Assembly (NCBI GenBank): GCA_028551475.1
Contig: CM052355.1
Location: 2,542,001-2,606,000, forward strand
DNA: 64,000 bases
Direction: 5' to 3'
Origin: Casuarina equisetifolia
Taxonomy: Eukaryota > Streptophyta > Magnoliopsida > Fagales > Casuarinaceae
Part shown: piece after piece, positions 48,717 through 59,160 of the stretch
How the letters are laid out: each line of letters starts with the position of its first letter
How positions within the stretch are numbered: the first letter of the stretch is position 1
Notes under the pieces: model-generated
What the model was told of the DNA's origin: nothing
The model's database searches: none
The model's input: only the letters and a program-made list of their open reading frames with translations
Translations under genes and position numbers: made by a program

Positions 48717-51204
48717 GAAGTATCCTGGATTCAAGAAAACGTAAGCTTTTTACTGGGTTTGTTAGTAAAATCTTAAGATGAAAAGGTCTGGAATGTTTCT
48801 TTGTGTCCGGCTTATGTACAAACTCCGCCTGATTCTAATCCTGACTGTGTTCTGGGGCAATTTTGTTCCTTGATATTATATTTTTGACTACTTATCGGAT
48901 CGGGAACTGAGCATAACCTGAAGTTTTGTTATCCTCAATCGTCTTTTGCAAGTTCTTGTAAAAACATAATTCCTCCACGATACAAGATACCTTTGTGGAA
49001 ATCACCACATGGATTGAAAACTACTGTCCGTTGGACAGAAATCTCACTCGAGTTATGGCACTTAGAAATGGAATTGTCCAATCTCTTTATAGGTCTCAAA
49101 TTTGTGTCATCATTCTCGATGGATTTGGGATTATGGGTTTTATGTCGTGTCTCCCAATGCAACTTTTATAGGAATTTGTCACAGTTTAGAACCAGAGATG
49201 TCAATGTCGACTCTATAATTTGGCCTACGCAACCTGGAACATGAAAAACATTTCAAAAGTAAACTGCGTGTTCTGTTATGGAACAGTTTACAGCCAGATT
49301 AACGCAATCGGGTGCTAAGAGATCTCTTGTTACAGACCACCAAAGTTGATTGGAACGCTACCTGCAACCCTTTTTTATAAAAAAAATTAGATAAAAGAAG
49401 GTTCGGAAAATGAATACCAAACCTAAGATTACTTAGCGGAAAGAGACATTAGGCCGCTAATAATTTTTTTGGGCTGTTAGTTGAATTGAGAACGGTTTAT
49501 TTCTCATAATGTCACATTTATTTTATACCACTTGCATCCGAACTTTGTCATGGTAAAGGTTTCCAGCCCGAAGTGAAGTTAATGACCTTGTGTATTGAGT
49601 ACTAAAAATAAACCCATCAGCGAAACACAATGATTAAACGCTTCAATATGAGAGGGGTATGCCATAGAAGCTACCTTGGTACGTCTTTGCCAAGCTGATC
49701 CTTTCATGTCCTGCCTGTGACAGGGATATGTCCAAAATGGTTTGATTCTTGTATAAGACAAAACATTCCAATTGATGAGACTCTTCCGTTCTCCCAAAAT
49801 CTTGTTTTCACATGCTTTTAACTTGCACATCTCATTATGCAGCCCTTTTTTTTTCACTTTTTTTAAATACTTTTCTAAAGCATTATTGCTGGAAGCTAAT
49901 AGAAAGAATATTCTGACTTTTCTTCATGTTTTGATTATTTTTTCTTAATTTGTTTGTCTATTTATTTTCTTGGATGTAGTAATAAATTGGAATATTCTTG
50001 AAATTTTTGGATTACCAATTACCACACAACATATTCTTAACGAAAGAAGAATGTTATTTCAACTTTGAACAACACAGTCTGCTCTTTCTTTCGAAACACA
50101 TACTACTCATAAGAATGGTAGTAAACAAAGTTCTTTGACCAAGCTTTTTGAATGTAGAAAGTAATCGAGTATAAATCAAAGTACGCAGTAAAGTTAATAG
50201 GGGTGTTTGGTTCTTCATTACAAAGTTATAATGGTGGATGACAAACCCGGAAGTGACTGAGAAGGACGATGATCAAGTATGGACAAGATCATGTACTAAC
50301 TAGCACAACCGAAAAATATTTTCAAATGAGGTAAGTGATCAGCAACTACAAAGTCAAATTTCTATTACTTGAAAAAACATTTCTTAATTATTGCAGAATG
50401 ATGTGTAAAAATTAAGTATTATTTGTAAGTTAAAAGTATATGCTAAATATTTAGTTCTGAATTTTTTAGATAGAATTGCTCCATTGGGCTAGGAATCCCT
50501 CATTGCCTTATGAATGCTTAATTCATAAAAAGTCAAACGTCTTCTTAGATCTTTTGGTAATCCTCTTTTGTTAGTATGATCATTATTTTTATCATTATCA
50601 CGGATATAATTTCCTACATATAGCTTTCTTTGCTGGTGCTTCATATGATGAATCACTTGTTACCATCAACTCAGGATTTAGAAAAAAAAAAGAAAAAAAA
50701 AGATAAGTACTTAGAAATTCAGGTAGCAAGGATAAATAAAATAACTCATAACGTTCTAGACCTTTTGATTGGGTGTCATTCACATCAAATCCTGATCTAG
50801 AATACGAAAAGGAAAAGTATCCTTTTGGTTTCTTAGTGCAAATCAATTGTAGTTGTTTTGATCAATACCTATGAAGAAGGAAAATAAATAAAAAAAATGG
50901 AAAACCAAAAGGTCCTCCATGGATGACAATATGATTGTCCACTAACAATGAAAGTTTAATTGTTTTTTATACCCATAGGCACATGTAAACTTGTAGATGT
51001 ACAAAACATTATGTTGGTACATGCCACATGGGTTGGGCCAAGTCGATAATTAGCAAACTTGTGGACAATATTAGGTCATTATTAAAAAATAACATATGCT
51101 TTCTGACCAATGATAGTGTGTTATGATCTTAACAAGTGATATTAGAGTAGGTTATAGGTTTGAACACTTATGTTAATGAGTTTGTGTCACAAGCTAAAAA
51201 ATTT

Positions 51205-51325
51205 CAAGCTCTTTTTTTTTTTTTTTTAACTCATGCACACGAGAAATAGGTAGGGAGGAATCAAACCTTTGACTTATTGGACTCACAGGCCAAGGGTCTT
51301 GCCTTACCACTAAGCTAAGAAGAGA
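51205..51325 (-). mobile_element. tRNA-derived SINE-like element
   Basis: On the minus strand the sequence has an A-box-like TTAGCTTAGTGGTAAGGC and, about 40 nt later, a B-box-like AAGGTTTGATTCC. It ends in a run of about 16 A (51211-51226 on the plus strand as T). This is the layout of plant SINEs. Clear target-site duplications were not found, so the edges are approximate. Confidence 0.55.
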
Positions 51326-51355
51326 ATTCTCTCTCGCTCTTCTCCCCTTACAACA

Positions 51356-51375
51356 CCCCCCCCCCCACCCCCCCC
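51356..51375. repeat. C-rich homopolymer tract
   Basis: A run of C broken by a single A. The G-rich complement could form a quadruplex-like structure. Otherwise no function is evident. Confidence 0.8.
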
Positions 51376-51828
51376 AAAGTCCTTGGGAGGCTACTTTTTG
51401 TAACCCAAAATAAAGTTACAATTGTGCTCTGAAAATTACGATAGACCTAATACTGTTTTTTATTTTGTAACCGTTGGATTAAGGCCTAGGTGATCTTAAT
51501 CATTGGATTTACTCCTTAGTAACAGACGATTTTCTTAAATGCGTAACGATCGGCTTCAAGTCGACTACTGAATGCAAAATCTCTTTTTTCACAAAATTTC
51601 ACTAAGCCTCCAATGGGCGGTCGCCTTATGAAAACTGGGGAAGAACACATGCTTACATCCTCTCCTTCTGTCTCACGTTGTCATGTAGTAAGCATGGCTC
51701 ACGACCACGCCAATCTTCTCACCCAACAGTTCAAAACCCCTTCTATAAGAGCTAACGACCCAAACTCTAGGGCTTCATGTGGCTCTAAATTGACTCTCAC
51801 TGGTGTCCAAAAATCTACCTGTCACAAG

Positions 51829-51838
51829 TGGTATCAGA
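51829..51838 (+). mobile_element. Primer-binding-site-like motif of an LTR retrotransposon remnant
   Basis: TGGTATCAGA matches the start of the initiator tRNA-Met binding site used by plant LTR retrotransposons. It follows TGTCACAAG, which could be the 3' end of a 5' LTR. Downstream (51840-52060) is a charged, A/G-rich stretch (GAAAAGAAGGTGAGGAAGG) broken by stops, consistent with decayed gag. No pol or 3' LTR is recognisable. Confidence 0.45.
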
Positions 51839-52565
51839 TAGTTCCGACTTCATCAAAATTATTGGAGGCCTTTCTTGACGGCTTGTTAGAGATTTAAGAA
51901 GCCTTTTGCAAAGAGAGAGAAAAGAAGGTGAGGAAGGAGGAAGACGAGAAGCTTCAGCGGAGCCAAAAGATGTTTATTGAACTAGTTGAGGAGGTCTAAG
52001 CAAAACCCTCCCCATTAGAGCATGCCAGAGACGCGAGAAGGCCTTTAGGCTAAGAGCTTGCTAAGATTGTGAAGCCAACTTGGCTTCTTAACATAGGAAA
52101 ATGGGAAGTACATTTTGTAATGGTAAAAAAACCACTAGGATTTGTATGACAAGAAGATGACAAGATGTGAATGTATCAAAGTGGAAATATTAACTTCCAA
52201 AGTTTACGTTGTATAGTTTAGAAGATCACTTGGTAGTTAGATTTGTAATTTTTTTTATAAAAAAAGAGAACAAGAAAAAGTGGGCCTTAAGAAGCATCCA
52301 TGCTTTTAAATGATCATGCCTTGTTAAGATTTGCAACAAACAAGGTGTTGATATACGAATGCTATATTTGGGAACCAAATATTTTGTATAGTATTTCTGT
52401 GATTACATTAATTAATATTTGATTATGTATACATGTATAAACATATAGCTGATATACGTTGAAATAAGGTCGGTAAAATATTCTCTCTTATTCCCATGTA
52501 GCTCACTGCTTTACGACCTCTTTTACTGGTATAATCAAAATGATGAATAAACAGAATTCATCTAG

Positions 52566-52872
52566 ACCTCTTTTATGGATGGATTGCAGGGATCTGCTGT
52601 TGATGTTGCACCATTTGAAGTTTTACACGTGAGCTAAACCACCATCAGAAGGCTAATTAAGATCCAATGGTAAAACATATGAAGAATCAAGAAAGAAAAA
52701 AAATAAAAATAAAAATAAAAATTAGAAGAGAGAAAAAAAAAACCTTATTTTGGACTGAAAAATTAACTAAAAAAAGATATGATTATCTTAGGAATTAATC
52801 TTAGCCTTCCTTGGAGGCATGTTCTCTGGAACCTCTGATGTCAGTAAATTTATTCCAGTCCCGTGACCAAAT
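52566..52872 (-). pseudogene. Glyoxalase copy E, gutted
   Basis: The end of exon 3 (52566 to about 52635) retains sequence like GGATTGCAGGGATCTGCTG, then jumps straight into intron 2 sequence (CTAATTAAGATCCAATGGTAAA, as at 46705 in copy D). Exon 2 is recognisable at about 52765-52870 but carries several changes, and exon 1 is gone: the DNA passes directly into promoter-block sequence at about 52872. Two internal deletions thus removed most of exon 3 and all of exon 1. It cannot make a VOC protein. Confidence 0.85.
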
Positions 52873-54453
52873 ATATTTTCTTCATTTTAGCTTTTACCTT
52901 TAAACGTCCATGCTGGGAACTATCCAACTGATACTTATGAATACTTCTACAGTTACTTAGTTTAGATTTCAATATAACTAATGCACACAGAAGCCACTGA
53001 TTATTTTAATGCTTTTAGTATTGTTGCAGATATTATTTTGAGCTATTTAATTTTGTGGAAAACACCTCGGATATAAAGTATTTATGAACATGGAAATTTT
53101 TGCAGAAGCCACAACGAATCATTCTCCCCGAAGCATCACAGTCTTATGCAATTAGGTTATCTTCATGACTTGATTAACAGGTATACGTATGGCGTCGGAG
53201 GCCTGCATGGAACATGGAACGTAAGTTTTTTACATGGTTTGTTCGTAAAATCCTAAAGTGAAAAGGTCTGCGATGTTGCTTTGTGTTCGGGTTTCGTACA
53301 ACCTCAACCTGATCCTTATGCAGTCCGTACTGGAGAAATTTTTTCCTTAATATCATATTTTTGAGTAGTTATTGGATTGGTAACTGAGTACACCCTGAAC
53401 TTTTGTCACCCTCTGTCGTGCCTTTGGGCTGACTTGGGCAGCTGAGGCGGACTATGGTGCTGACGTTGACAGTTGTCCAGTTTGACCAATAAGGATTCCG
53501 TCATTCTCAATGGATCTGAGATTGTCTATTTTATAGCGGGACTATTTATCTCCTCCAATCACTCTTCAACGCAACATTTATTGGAATTTGTCACGGATTA
53601 CGGCCATAGACGTCAATGTGGACGATATAATTTTGTTTACGCAACTTGGAACGTGAATAGCATTTTAGAAGTAAACTGCGTGTTCTGTGATGGCTATCAA
53701 GATTTATAAGTGATAAGGAATATGGTTCTTGATGGTGGAATTTACAGCCAAATCAAGGCAATCAGATTGAAACCCTAATTTCTACTCGTTTAATTTTTTT
53801 CTTTTTTAATTAAGCATAAAAAAGTTTGGAAAATGGAAACTGAATCTCAGATTTCCTGGACAAAGGAGGTTTGTTTGTCATAATGTCACATTTATTTTAA
53901 TATTACATGCATCAGAAGTTTGTCATGGGAAAGGTTTCCAGCTCAAAGTGAAGTTAATGACCTTGTGTATTGAGACTAAAAATACACCCATCAGCGAAAC
54001 ACATGGATTAAACGCTTCCATGGAGCAGGGATATGTTATAGAAGCTGCCTCGGTACCTTTTGCCCCGGCTGATTCTTTCATGTCATGCTTGTGACAGGGA
54101 TATGTCCAAAATGGTTTTCTTCTCGCATATAAGTTGTAAACTAATAGCGTAGCTTCGCAAACATACAAGCAAATGATTACGTCAAAAGAAAGACAAAATT
54201 TAGCATGATCAGAAAACGCCATATACCCGACTTAGCTTTCTGTTCTACCTGGTTATCACCGTGGCCTGCTTTTGACCATTTTCGGCCAGCAGTGCGTTTG
54301 TGGAGAAGTATATGATAAAGCTTCGTATAAGACAAAACCTTCCAATCGACGCAACTGTTGCATTTCTCATGCTGAGTTCTGACAGCTCTCTTTTCTTGTT
54401 TTGACATGCTTTCAACTTGCACATCTCGCGATGCAGCCCGTTTTCACTTTCCT

Positions 54454-54462
54454 CTATTTAAG
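54454..54462 (+). promoter_or_regulatory. TATA-like box of the pyrophosphatase gene
   Basis: CTATTTAAG lies 172 bp upstream of the chosen ATG. It sits just past the point (about 54445) where homology to the array's distal promoter block ends. Transcription from here would exclude the in-frame ATG at 54406. Confidence 0.5.
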
Positions 54463-54633
54463 CGTCCTTCCCGCTTTCTGGGGCTTCGCCTTCGCTTTCA
54501 CTCTCCATTATCTCTCTATCTATCTCCCTCGAGATCCGTTCCCACCCTGGAAACTTCATTCTTGTGGCTTCCATCGGAAGCGAATCTGGAGACACAGCTA
54601 GTTACAGGGCTTGAGGCCGTTGAGCTTGCAGAT

Positions 54634-55284
54634 ATGGTTCCATCGATTGAAACTCTAAGCAAAACTCACAATGCCCATTATGCTCCTCAGCCACCACTTA
54701 ACGAGAGGATGGTTTCATCCATGACCAGAAGGTCTGTTGCTGCTCACCCATGGCATGATCTTGAGATAGGACCTGGAGCTCCAACGCTGTTCAACTGTGT
54801 GGTTGAAATAGGGAAGGGCAGCAAGGTGAAATATGAACTTGACAAGAAAACTGGGTTGATCAAGGTTGACCGTGTTCTTTACTCGTCGGTTGTGTACCCT
54901 CACAACTATGGGTTCATTCCTCGTACTCTCTGTGAGGACGACGATCCCATGGATGTCTTGGTCATCATGCAGGAGCCAGTTCTTCCCGGATCCTTCCTTC
55001 GGGCTAAAGCTATAGGCCTTATGCCCATGATTGATCAGGGTAAGAAAGATGACAAGATAATTGCTGTTTGCGCTGATGATCCTGAGTACCGGCAATTCAA
55101 TGACATCAAGGACCTCCCACCACATCGTTTGGCTGAGATTCGCCGCTTCTTTGAAGACTACAAGAAAAATGAGAACAAGGAAGTTGCAGTGAATGACTTC
55201 CTGCCTGCCTCTGCCGCCTATGAAGCAATCCAGTACTCTATGAACCTCTATGCAGATTACATAGTTGAGAGTTTGAGGCGGTAG
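54634..55284 (+). CDS. Soluble inorganic pyrophosphatase, intronless retrocopy
   Basis: Hydrolyses pyrophosphate to two phosphates using Mg2+, and helps control cytosolic PPi. The start [15 protein letters not shown] and total length of 216 residues fit plant family I soluble enzymes (PPA type). The signature DDDPMDV lies at residues 102-108, and YPHNYGFIP at 88-96. The frame is intact from end to end. Plant PPA genes that I know have several introns in the coding region, but here all 651 bp are continuous, so this is most likely a retrocopy. An AATAAA (55427-55432) followed by GGAAAGGAAAAAAA supports that. The frame is open back to 54406, but that part precedes the TATA-like box. The upstream 400 bp are glyoxalase-array sequence. 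Confidence 0.9.
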   Translation: MVPSIETLSKTHNAHYAPQPPLNERMVSSMTRRSVAAHPWHDLEIGPGAPTLFNCVVEIGKGSKVKYELDKKTGLIKVDRVLYSSVVYPHNYGFIPRTLCEDDDPMDVLVIMQEPVLPGSFLRAKAIGLMPMIDQGKKDDKIIAVCADDPEYRQFNDIKDLPPHRLAEIRRFFEDYKKNENKEVAVNDFLPASAAYEAIQYSMNLYADYIVESLRR

Positions 55285-55426
55285 TGTCGCCTGTGCAAGC
55301 AATAAATAGCGAACCTCTATATGTTGCTGCTATCCATACATTGGCTTCCCGAGTAACTGCTAATGTTACAGTATCTAAGTGATTGGCTTTTAAGATGCTT
55401 ATGATAAGTGCTGGGCATTCCAATGT

Positions 55427-55455
55427 AATAAATACCTAGATGGAAAGGAAAAAAA
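55427..55455 (+). terminator. Poly(A) signal and short A-rich tail after the pyrophosphatase gene
   Basis: AATAAA at 55427-55432, then an A run at 55449-55455 about 17 nt later. That is the spacing expected for a genomic poly(A) tail remnant of a retrocopy. Another AATAAA lies at about 55300. Confidence 0.4.
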
Positions 55456-55589
55456 TCAATTCTGGGTTTAGAGTAGATTTATGATTCTGCTCTGTTCCTC
55501 AGTATGTCACTCTTTTTTGTAACGCTCTTTGCGTCATCAACAATGCTTGGAAACAGGTGTCGTGGCTTGTTTTGAAATTATTTGTCGTG

Positions 55590-56790
55590 ATACTTATAAA
55601 ATCCCGTTTGACATCTCCCTTTTGCAAATTTTCTCATACTCCGCATCTTTTCCAAGACACTGTGCTTTTGGTGTTTAGTATGCTTATATCGATTCTCACT
55701 CTTGTCTGTTAACACCCATTGCTCACAACTCATGACTGGAAGAGAAGACACAGATCTAGACTGAATATTGGAAGAAGCTTCGGTATCTTTCCAAAATTGG
55801 AAGTGGTGCAGAATCTCACTGATAGTTGTGATTAGTTCTAGAATTATTTTGTTAAACTTTTAATGAAAGTCATGAACGGAGAAGCCATTGGCATGTTAAT
55901 TCCATATTGTGACGAGTAGCGTTTTGAACAATTTAATACGTTGCCTAAATCATTTCAACATATAAATTATACATGGTTAAGAGGGACATGCTGATCCGCC
56001 ATTGTGTTTTTCTTAACTCTTTCTTTTCTCTTCCTCTAACAAGAGTCGCTATCTCAGTTTTTCCTGGTGAACACGGAAACATTTGCAAAAACGTTTCTTC
56101 CGGAAGCATTTCAGTTGGAATACGAAGATGAAGTGATAAGATTGAAAAGCATTACCATCATGACTTGATAGAGAGGAATGTGTACAACTGGGAGGACGCC
56201 ATGGGCCATGTTGAAAAGGTCTTGAATGTTGCTTGGTGTTCATATCTTTTAATGTCCATCGGACTTGGAAGCATTTTCTTATTATGGGTACCCGTCATGC
56301 AGTTTTTGGGTGTACCATCATGATTCGAGACGGTTTACAACCAGAGACGTCGACGTGATAAATTTGATCTACAGATCTTAGATCGAGTTATTGCAGAAAT
56401 CAGGAGCAAAATAACAATCCGAAGGGAACCACGTGCACTAGATGTCACGTCATTAATTTCTAGCTCTGTTGGCTTCCTTCTGCAACACTTTTGGTTAGCC
56501 CTTTCTATATGTCATTCCATTTTCAGTTTGAACTCAAGATACAAGCTTAGCTCTAATATCATTTGTCATGATTCTCAATTATTATGTTAAAAATCTTAGA
56601 ATTTATAACTATTCATGTTGGAGACACTTCTTATAATTCAAGAATTATTTCATTAGAATATTATTAGCAACCTTATGACTCTACCTCCTACCTTGGAATT
56701 GGCGGTTGCCCCCTTGAGTTGGCAAACATGATGTTATTGGTTGATCGTATGACTCATCAGAAACTGAGAAGTGAAGGGACAGATCTCAAA
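55590..56790. repeat. Last array unit, without a glyoxalase gene
   Basis: 55590-56430 repeats the promoter-proximal block (compare AGATCCAGAGAAAGAAGG at 47852 with the sequence near 55750, and AGCTTCGGTATCTTTCCAAA at 55778 with AGCTTAGGTATCTTTCCAAA at 47897). 56650-56790 repeats the 3' flank of the gene (GAGTTGGCAAACATGATG). Exon sequence is missing between and after them. The eight-cysteine peptide gene follows directly. Confidence 0.6.
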
Positions 56791-57077
56791 GGCAGCCTTA
56801 AGAACCTTGGACTACTTGTAAATAGGAAAGGAAATTCCGCCTCTACTTTCGACTCAACTAATACATAGGACTTTCTAGAGAAGTCTGCTGTTGAACCGAA
56901 AAGCCATCACAATCCGTACTTTTCGTAAACAACTATCTGCTGAGAGAAATATTTGGATTTAAACGAAAATATATTGTTCTCCTCAAGGAGATAGACTGGT
57001 GCAATTCAAGGGCAAATTAAGCTAGAGGTCAGTCTTCAACTCTGGAGAAGCAAAACTTAACGCGACAAAGGCAAGCC

Positions 57078-57410
57078 ATGACTGGAAGTGATAGGAGAAT
57101 TACGGCCACGATGATGTTGCTGGTTGTGCCTCTTGTAGTTGTAACTCAAGCAGAAGACCTCTTCCCCTTCTCTTCCTCAACCTTGCTCCATTCCCAACTT
57201 CCTACTGTCCCTCCCTCACCACTTCCCCATTTCTCTCCTCCATATGACAGTTGTATTCACCTAATATGTGCTTACAAATGTGATAAGCGGTGCTTGTGGA
57301 GGAGACCCTTTTCGCCTGCCTATATGGGCTGTGTTGCAGACTGTATGCGGGATTGCCTACCAACTGTCAAATCAGATGCAAAAGCTTCAGGTACTGCTTG
57401 CCGGAATTGA
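57078..57410 (+). CDS. Small secreted eight-cysteine peptide, copy 1
   Basis: Single-exon gene of 110 codons with a true ATG in a fair context (GCAAGCCATGAC). An N-terminal signal peptide (hydrophobic MMLLVVPLVVVTQA) is followed by a Ser/Pro-rich linker (VPPSPLPHFSPP) and a cysteine domain with spacing C4C3C3C12C3C3C14C. The C-x3-C-x3-C pairs recall plant thionin-like proteins, but I cannot assign the family firmly. It is probably a defence, signalling or reproductive peptide secreted to the apoplast. Its paralogue at 62093-62563 on the other strand has identical spacing. It lies at the right edge of the glyoxalase array. Confidence 0.65.
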   Translation: MTGSDRRITATMMLLVVPLVVVTQAEDLFPFSSSTLLHSQLPTVPPSPLPHFSPPYDSCIHLICAYKCDKRCLWRRPFSPAYMGCVADCMRDCLPTVKSDAKASGTACRN

Positions 57411-57499
57411 TGTCTGAATTCAGTACATACATATGCATATTCGCACTTGTAAAAATAGGATGTATTTATATCTTACGAGCGGGATTTCTGTTTGTGTTT

Positions 57500-58770
57500 T
57501 GGGTTTTCCTTCTTCCTCTATAGGTTGACTCTAGGAGGCCTTTATTTCATTCATCTTTTTACTTGACAAGTCATATTTCCTATAAAACTTGAGTAAGGAG
57601 TGAAAGGCTGGAGTGAACTATTTGAAAGACCCTTCTCTCTACGAATCTTGAGTTATCATCATGAAGACCACATATGGAAGAAGTTTGGAAGGAAAAGTAT
57701 ATTGGACTTGATATCATCTTACATTCTTTGTTTGTCTTGAATCGTAAATCAACTTGCCTTTGAATCTTTTGTAAATATACCAACATATACTACTGTGTAC
57801 ATATATATCAGTCACTCTGAAAGCACTAGTTCTAAGCTTCCAAAAGAAAACAAAATCTTTTCCTAAAACAATTCAATGGCCAATCAATTATTGGTTCTTT
57901 CAAGCTTTTTTCCTATTTTTGTATCTCACTTTCGCCCTCATAGGGAACAAAATATATGGACTTATTTGTGTCTAGTTTTAAGGAACTAAAATTAAAATCA
58001 AACTATTTAAATAAATGGGATTTTGTATGAATTAAGCTGAAGTTGTCTAACTGGTTGGACGCAAGCTTCCTTAAAAATAATCTAAGTCCCCAAGGTTTAT
58101 TAGAATCGGGCAAAGGTGCGAATTGTGGGAAGCATGCAGAATCTTTCGGGATTCACGCGATGCTTCTACTTACTCAATTTTTCATTTCTTAAGTCTTCAG
58201 ATGACATGCATTTGGCTTGCAATTAGGTCGCTAACGTGGAGTATGGACCTTATAGTCCAGTGTGTTTTTTTTCGTGAAAATATAAATTTGTACCAATAAA
58301 AGTCGTATATAAAAAATATAAAAATATAAAAATATACCATAATATTACAAGAATTACAAAAAGCACCAATATATTTACTTGTATTCTATATTAAAAGAAC
58401 ATTATAAGATAAATAGCGGCTTCCGAACTCGGAATTGATGATTACTTCGTGGATAGGTCTGTTAGCTACGTTGGTTTTCTGACCGACAAAGCATTTGATA
58501 ACCTATTTTGAAGGTAAAGTTACTGATCAGTACGCTATTAAGGTTCAACGGAAGTGCTGGCAAACATGGCAAGGGGCGCTAGAGCATATTAGACACCAAG
58601 AAGCCGTAAGACTCGTCTTCAAAGTGACCGAAGAAGATCATGAGCATGTAATTACCAAAATAGTATCTAGGATTTATTTGGTGAAGCGACTGTCTTGTCC
58701 TATATGTAGGTTTTCTTCTTAATAAATGTATACATATTCTCACGGCTTCGCGCCATATATTCTAGGGTAT
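57500..58770. other. Intergenic region, AT-rich
   Basis: No gene supported. The plus frame at 58495-58722 starts with TTG and matches nothing I know, although its composition is protein-like (CWQTWQGALEHIRHQEAVRL); it may be a fragment. Confidence 0.4.
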
Positions 58771-58778
58771 AGAGAAGG

Positions 58779-58798
58779 CAATATTGGCTATTATTTAA

Positions 58799-58835
<37 letters not shown>

Positions 58836-58845
58836 GCCAATATTG
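58779..58845. repeat. Hairpin with (AAT)n microsatellite loop
   Basis: CAATATTGGCTATTATT (58779-58795) pairs exactly with AATAATAGCCAATATTG (58829-58845). The loop is an (AAT)n microsatellite. Each arm also carries AATATTGGC/GCCAATATT, which is itself part of a palindrome. Such structure can form a cruciform or mark the core of an inverted-repeat element. Confidence 0.85.
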
Positions 58846-58899
58846 GCTATTAATGAACTGTTATGACAGATTAAACAACGAATAAAAAATAGTAAGCTA

Positions 58900-59160
58900 A
58901 ATGATTAAGGCCATGATTAAAGCCACAAGTGATTAAGGCTATTTTGTGTGTCTTTTAAATCTATAATATGTCACATTTGAAATGAAAGAAATAAGAATAA
59001 TTTAGCAATCAAATCTTGAAAGTTTAATTGTTATTGTTAACATAAAAAAGGATTTGAGGAATAATATCTCATCAAGTAAGAGAACAAGACTTGTAAATTG
59101 TACTGAATACTTACAACAGTTCTAAAACATTTTAAATGGCATTTTTTAGCCTACTAATGG
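58900..59160 (+). repeat. Dispersed repeat R, copy 2
   Basis: Follows the order of copy 1 (30820-31050): GTGATTAAGGCT, then TGTCACATTTG...GAAAGAAAT, then AAGGATTTGAGGAATAA, then CTTGTAAATTGTA. Diverged and non-coding. Confidence 0.4.

Larger units (their letters stand above)
50990..52560. other. Retroelement-rich spacer between array units
   Basis: Holds a SINE-like element (51205-51325), a C-rich run (51356-51375) and the remains of an LTR retrotransposon with a primer-binding-site-like word (51829-51838). No host gene is seen. Confidence 0.5.
26420..56790. repeat. Degenerate tandem array of glyoxalase-centred units
   Basis: Four intact genes and one gutted glyoxalase gene, all minus strand, recur together with diverged copies of their flanks. 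Promoter-proximal blocks: 28140-29460, 37340-38110, 40320-41420, 43640-44030, 47340-49430 (with an inserted LTR), 52890-53760 and 55590-56430. Distal promoter blocks: 29690-30130, 41480-42060, 44030-44540, 49660-49880 and 54030-54445. A further block: 31200-32410, 42260-43130, 44780-45160 and 50040-50990. The 3' flank of the gene recurs at 35690-36200, 38130-38630, 45830-46085 and 56650-56790. These were matched by eye from shared word order (for example GTTGGCAAACATGAT in the 3' flanks and TTGCAATTGTGTCGTGGAAC in the distal blocks), so edges are approximate. Confidence 0.8.

Noticed and set aside
54406..54633. 76-residue N-terminal extension of the pyrophosphatase, possibly a transit peptide
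   Set aside because: The extra ATG lies upstream of the TATA-like box and inside array-derived sequence. The enzyme family starts at [14 protein letters not shown] residues.
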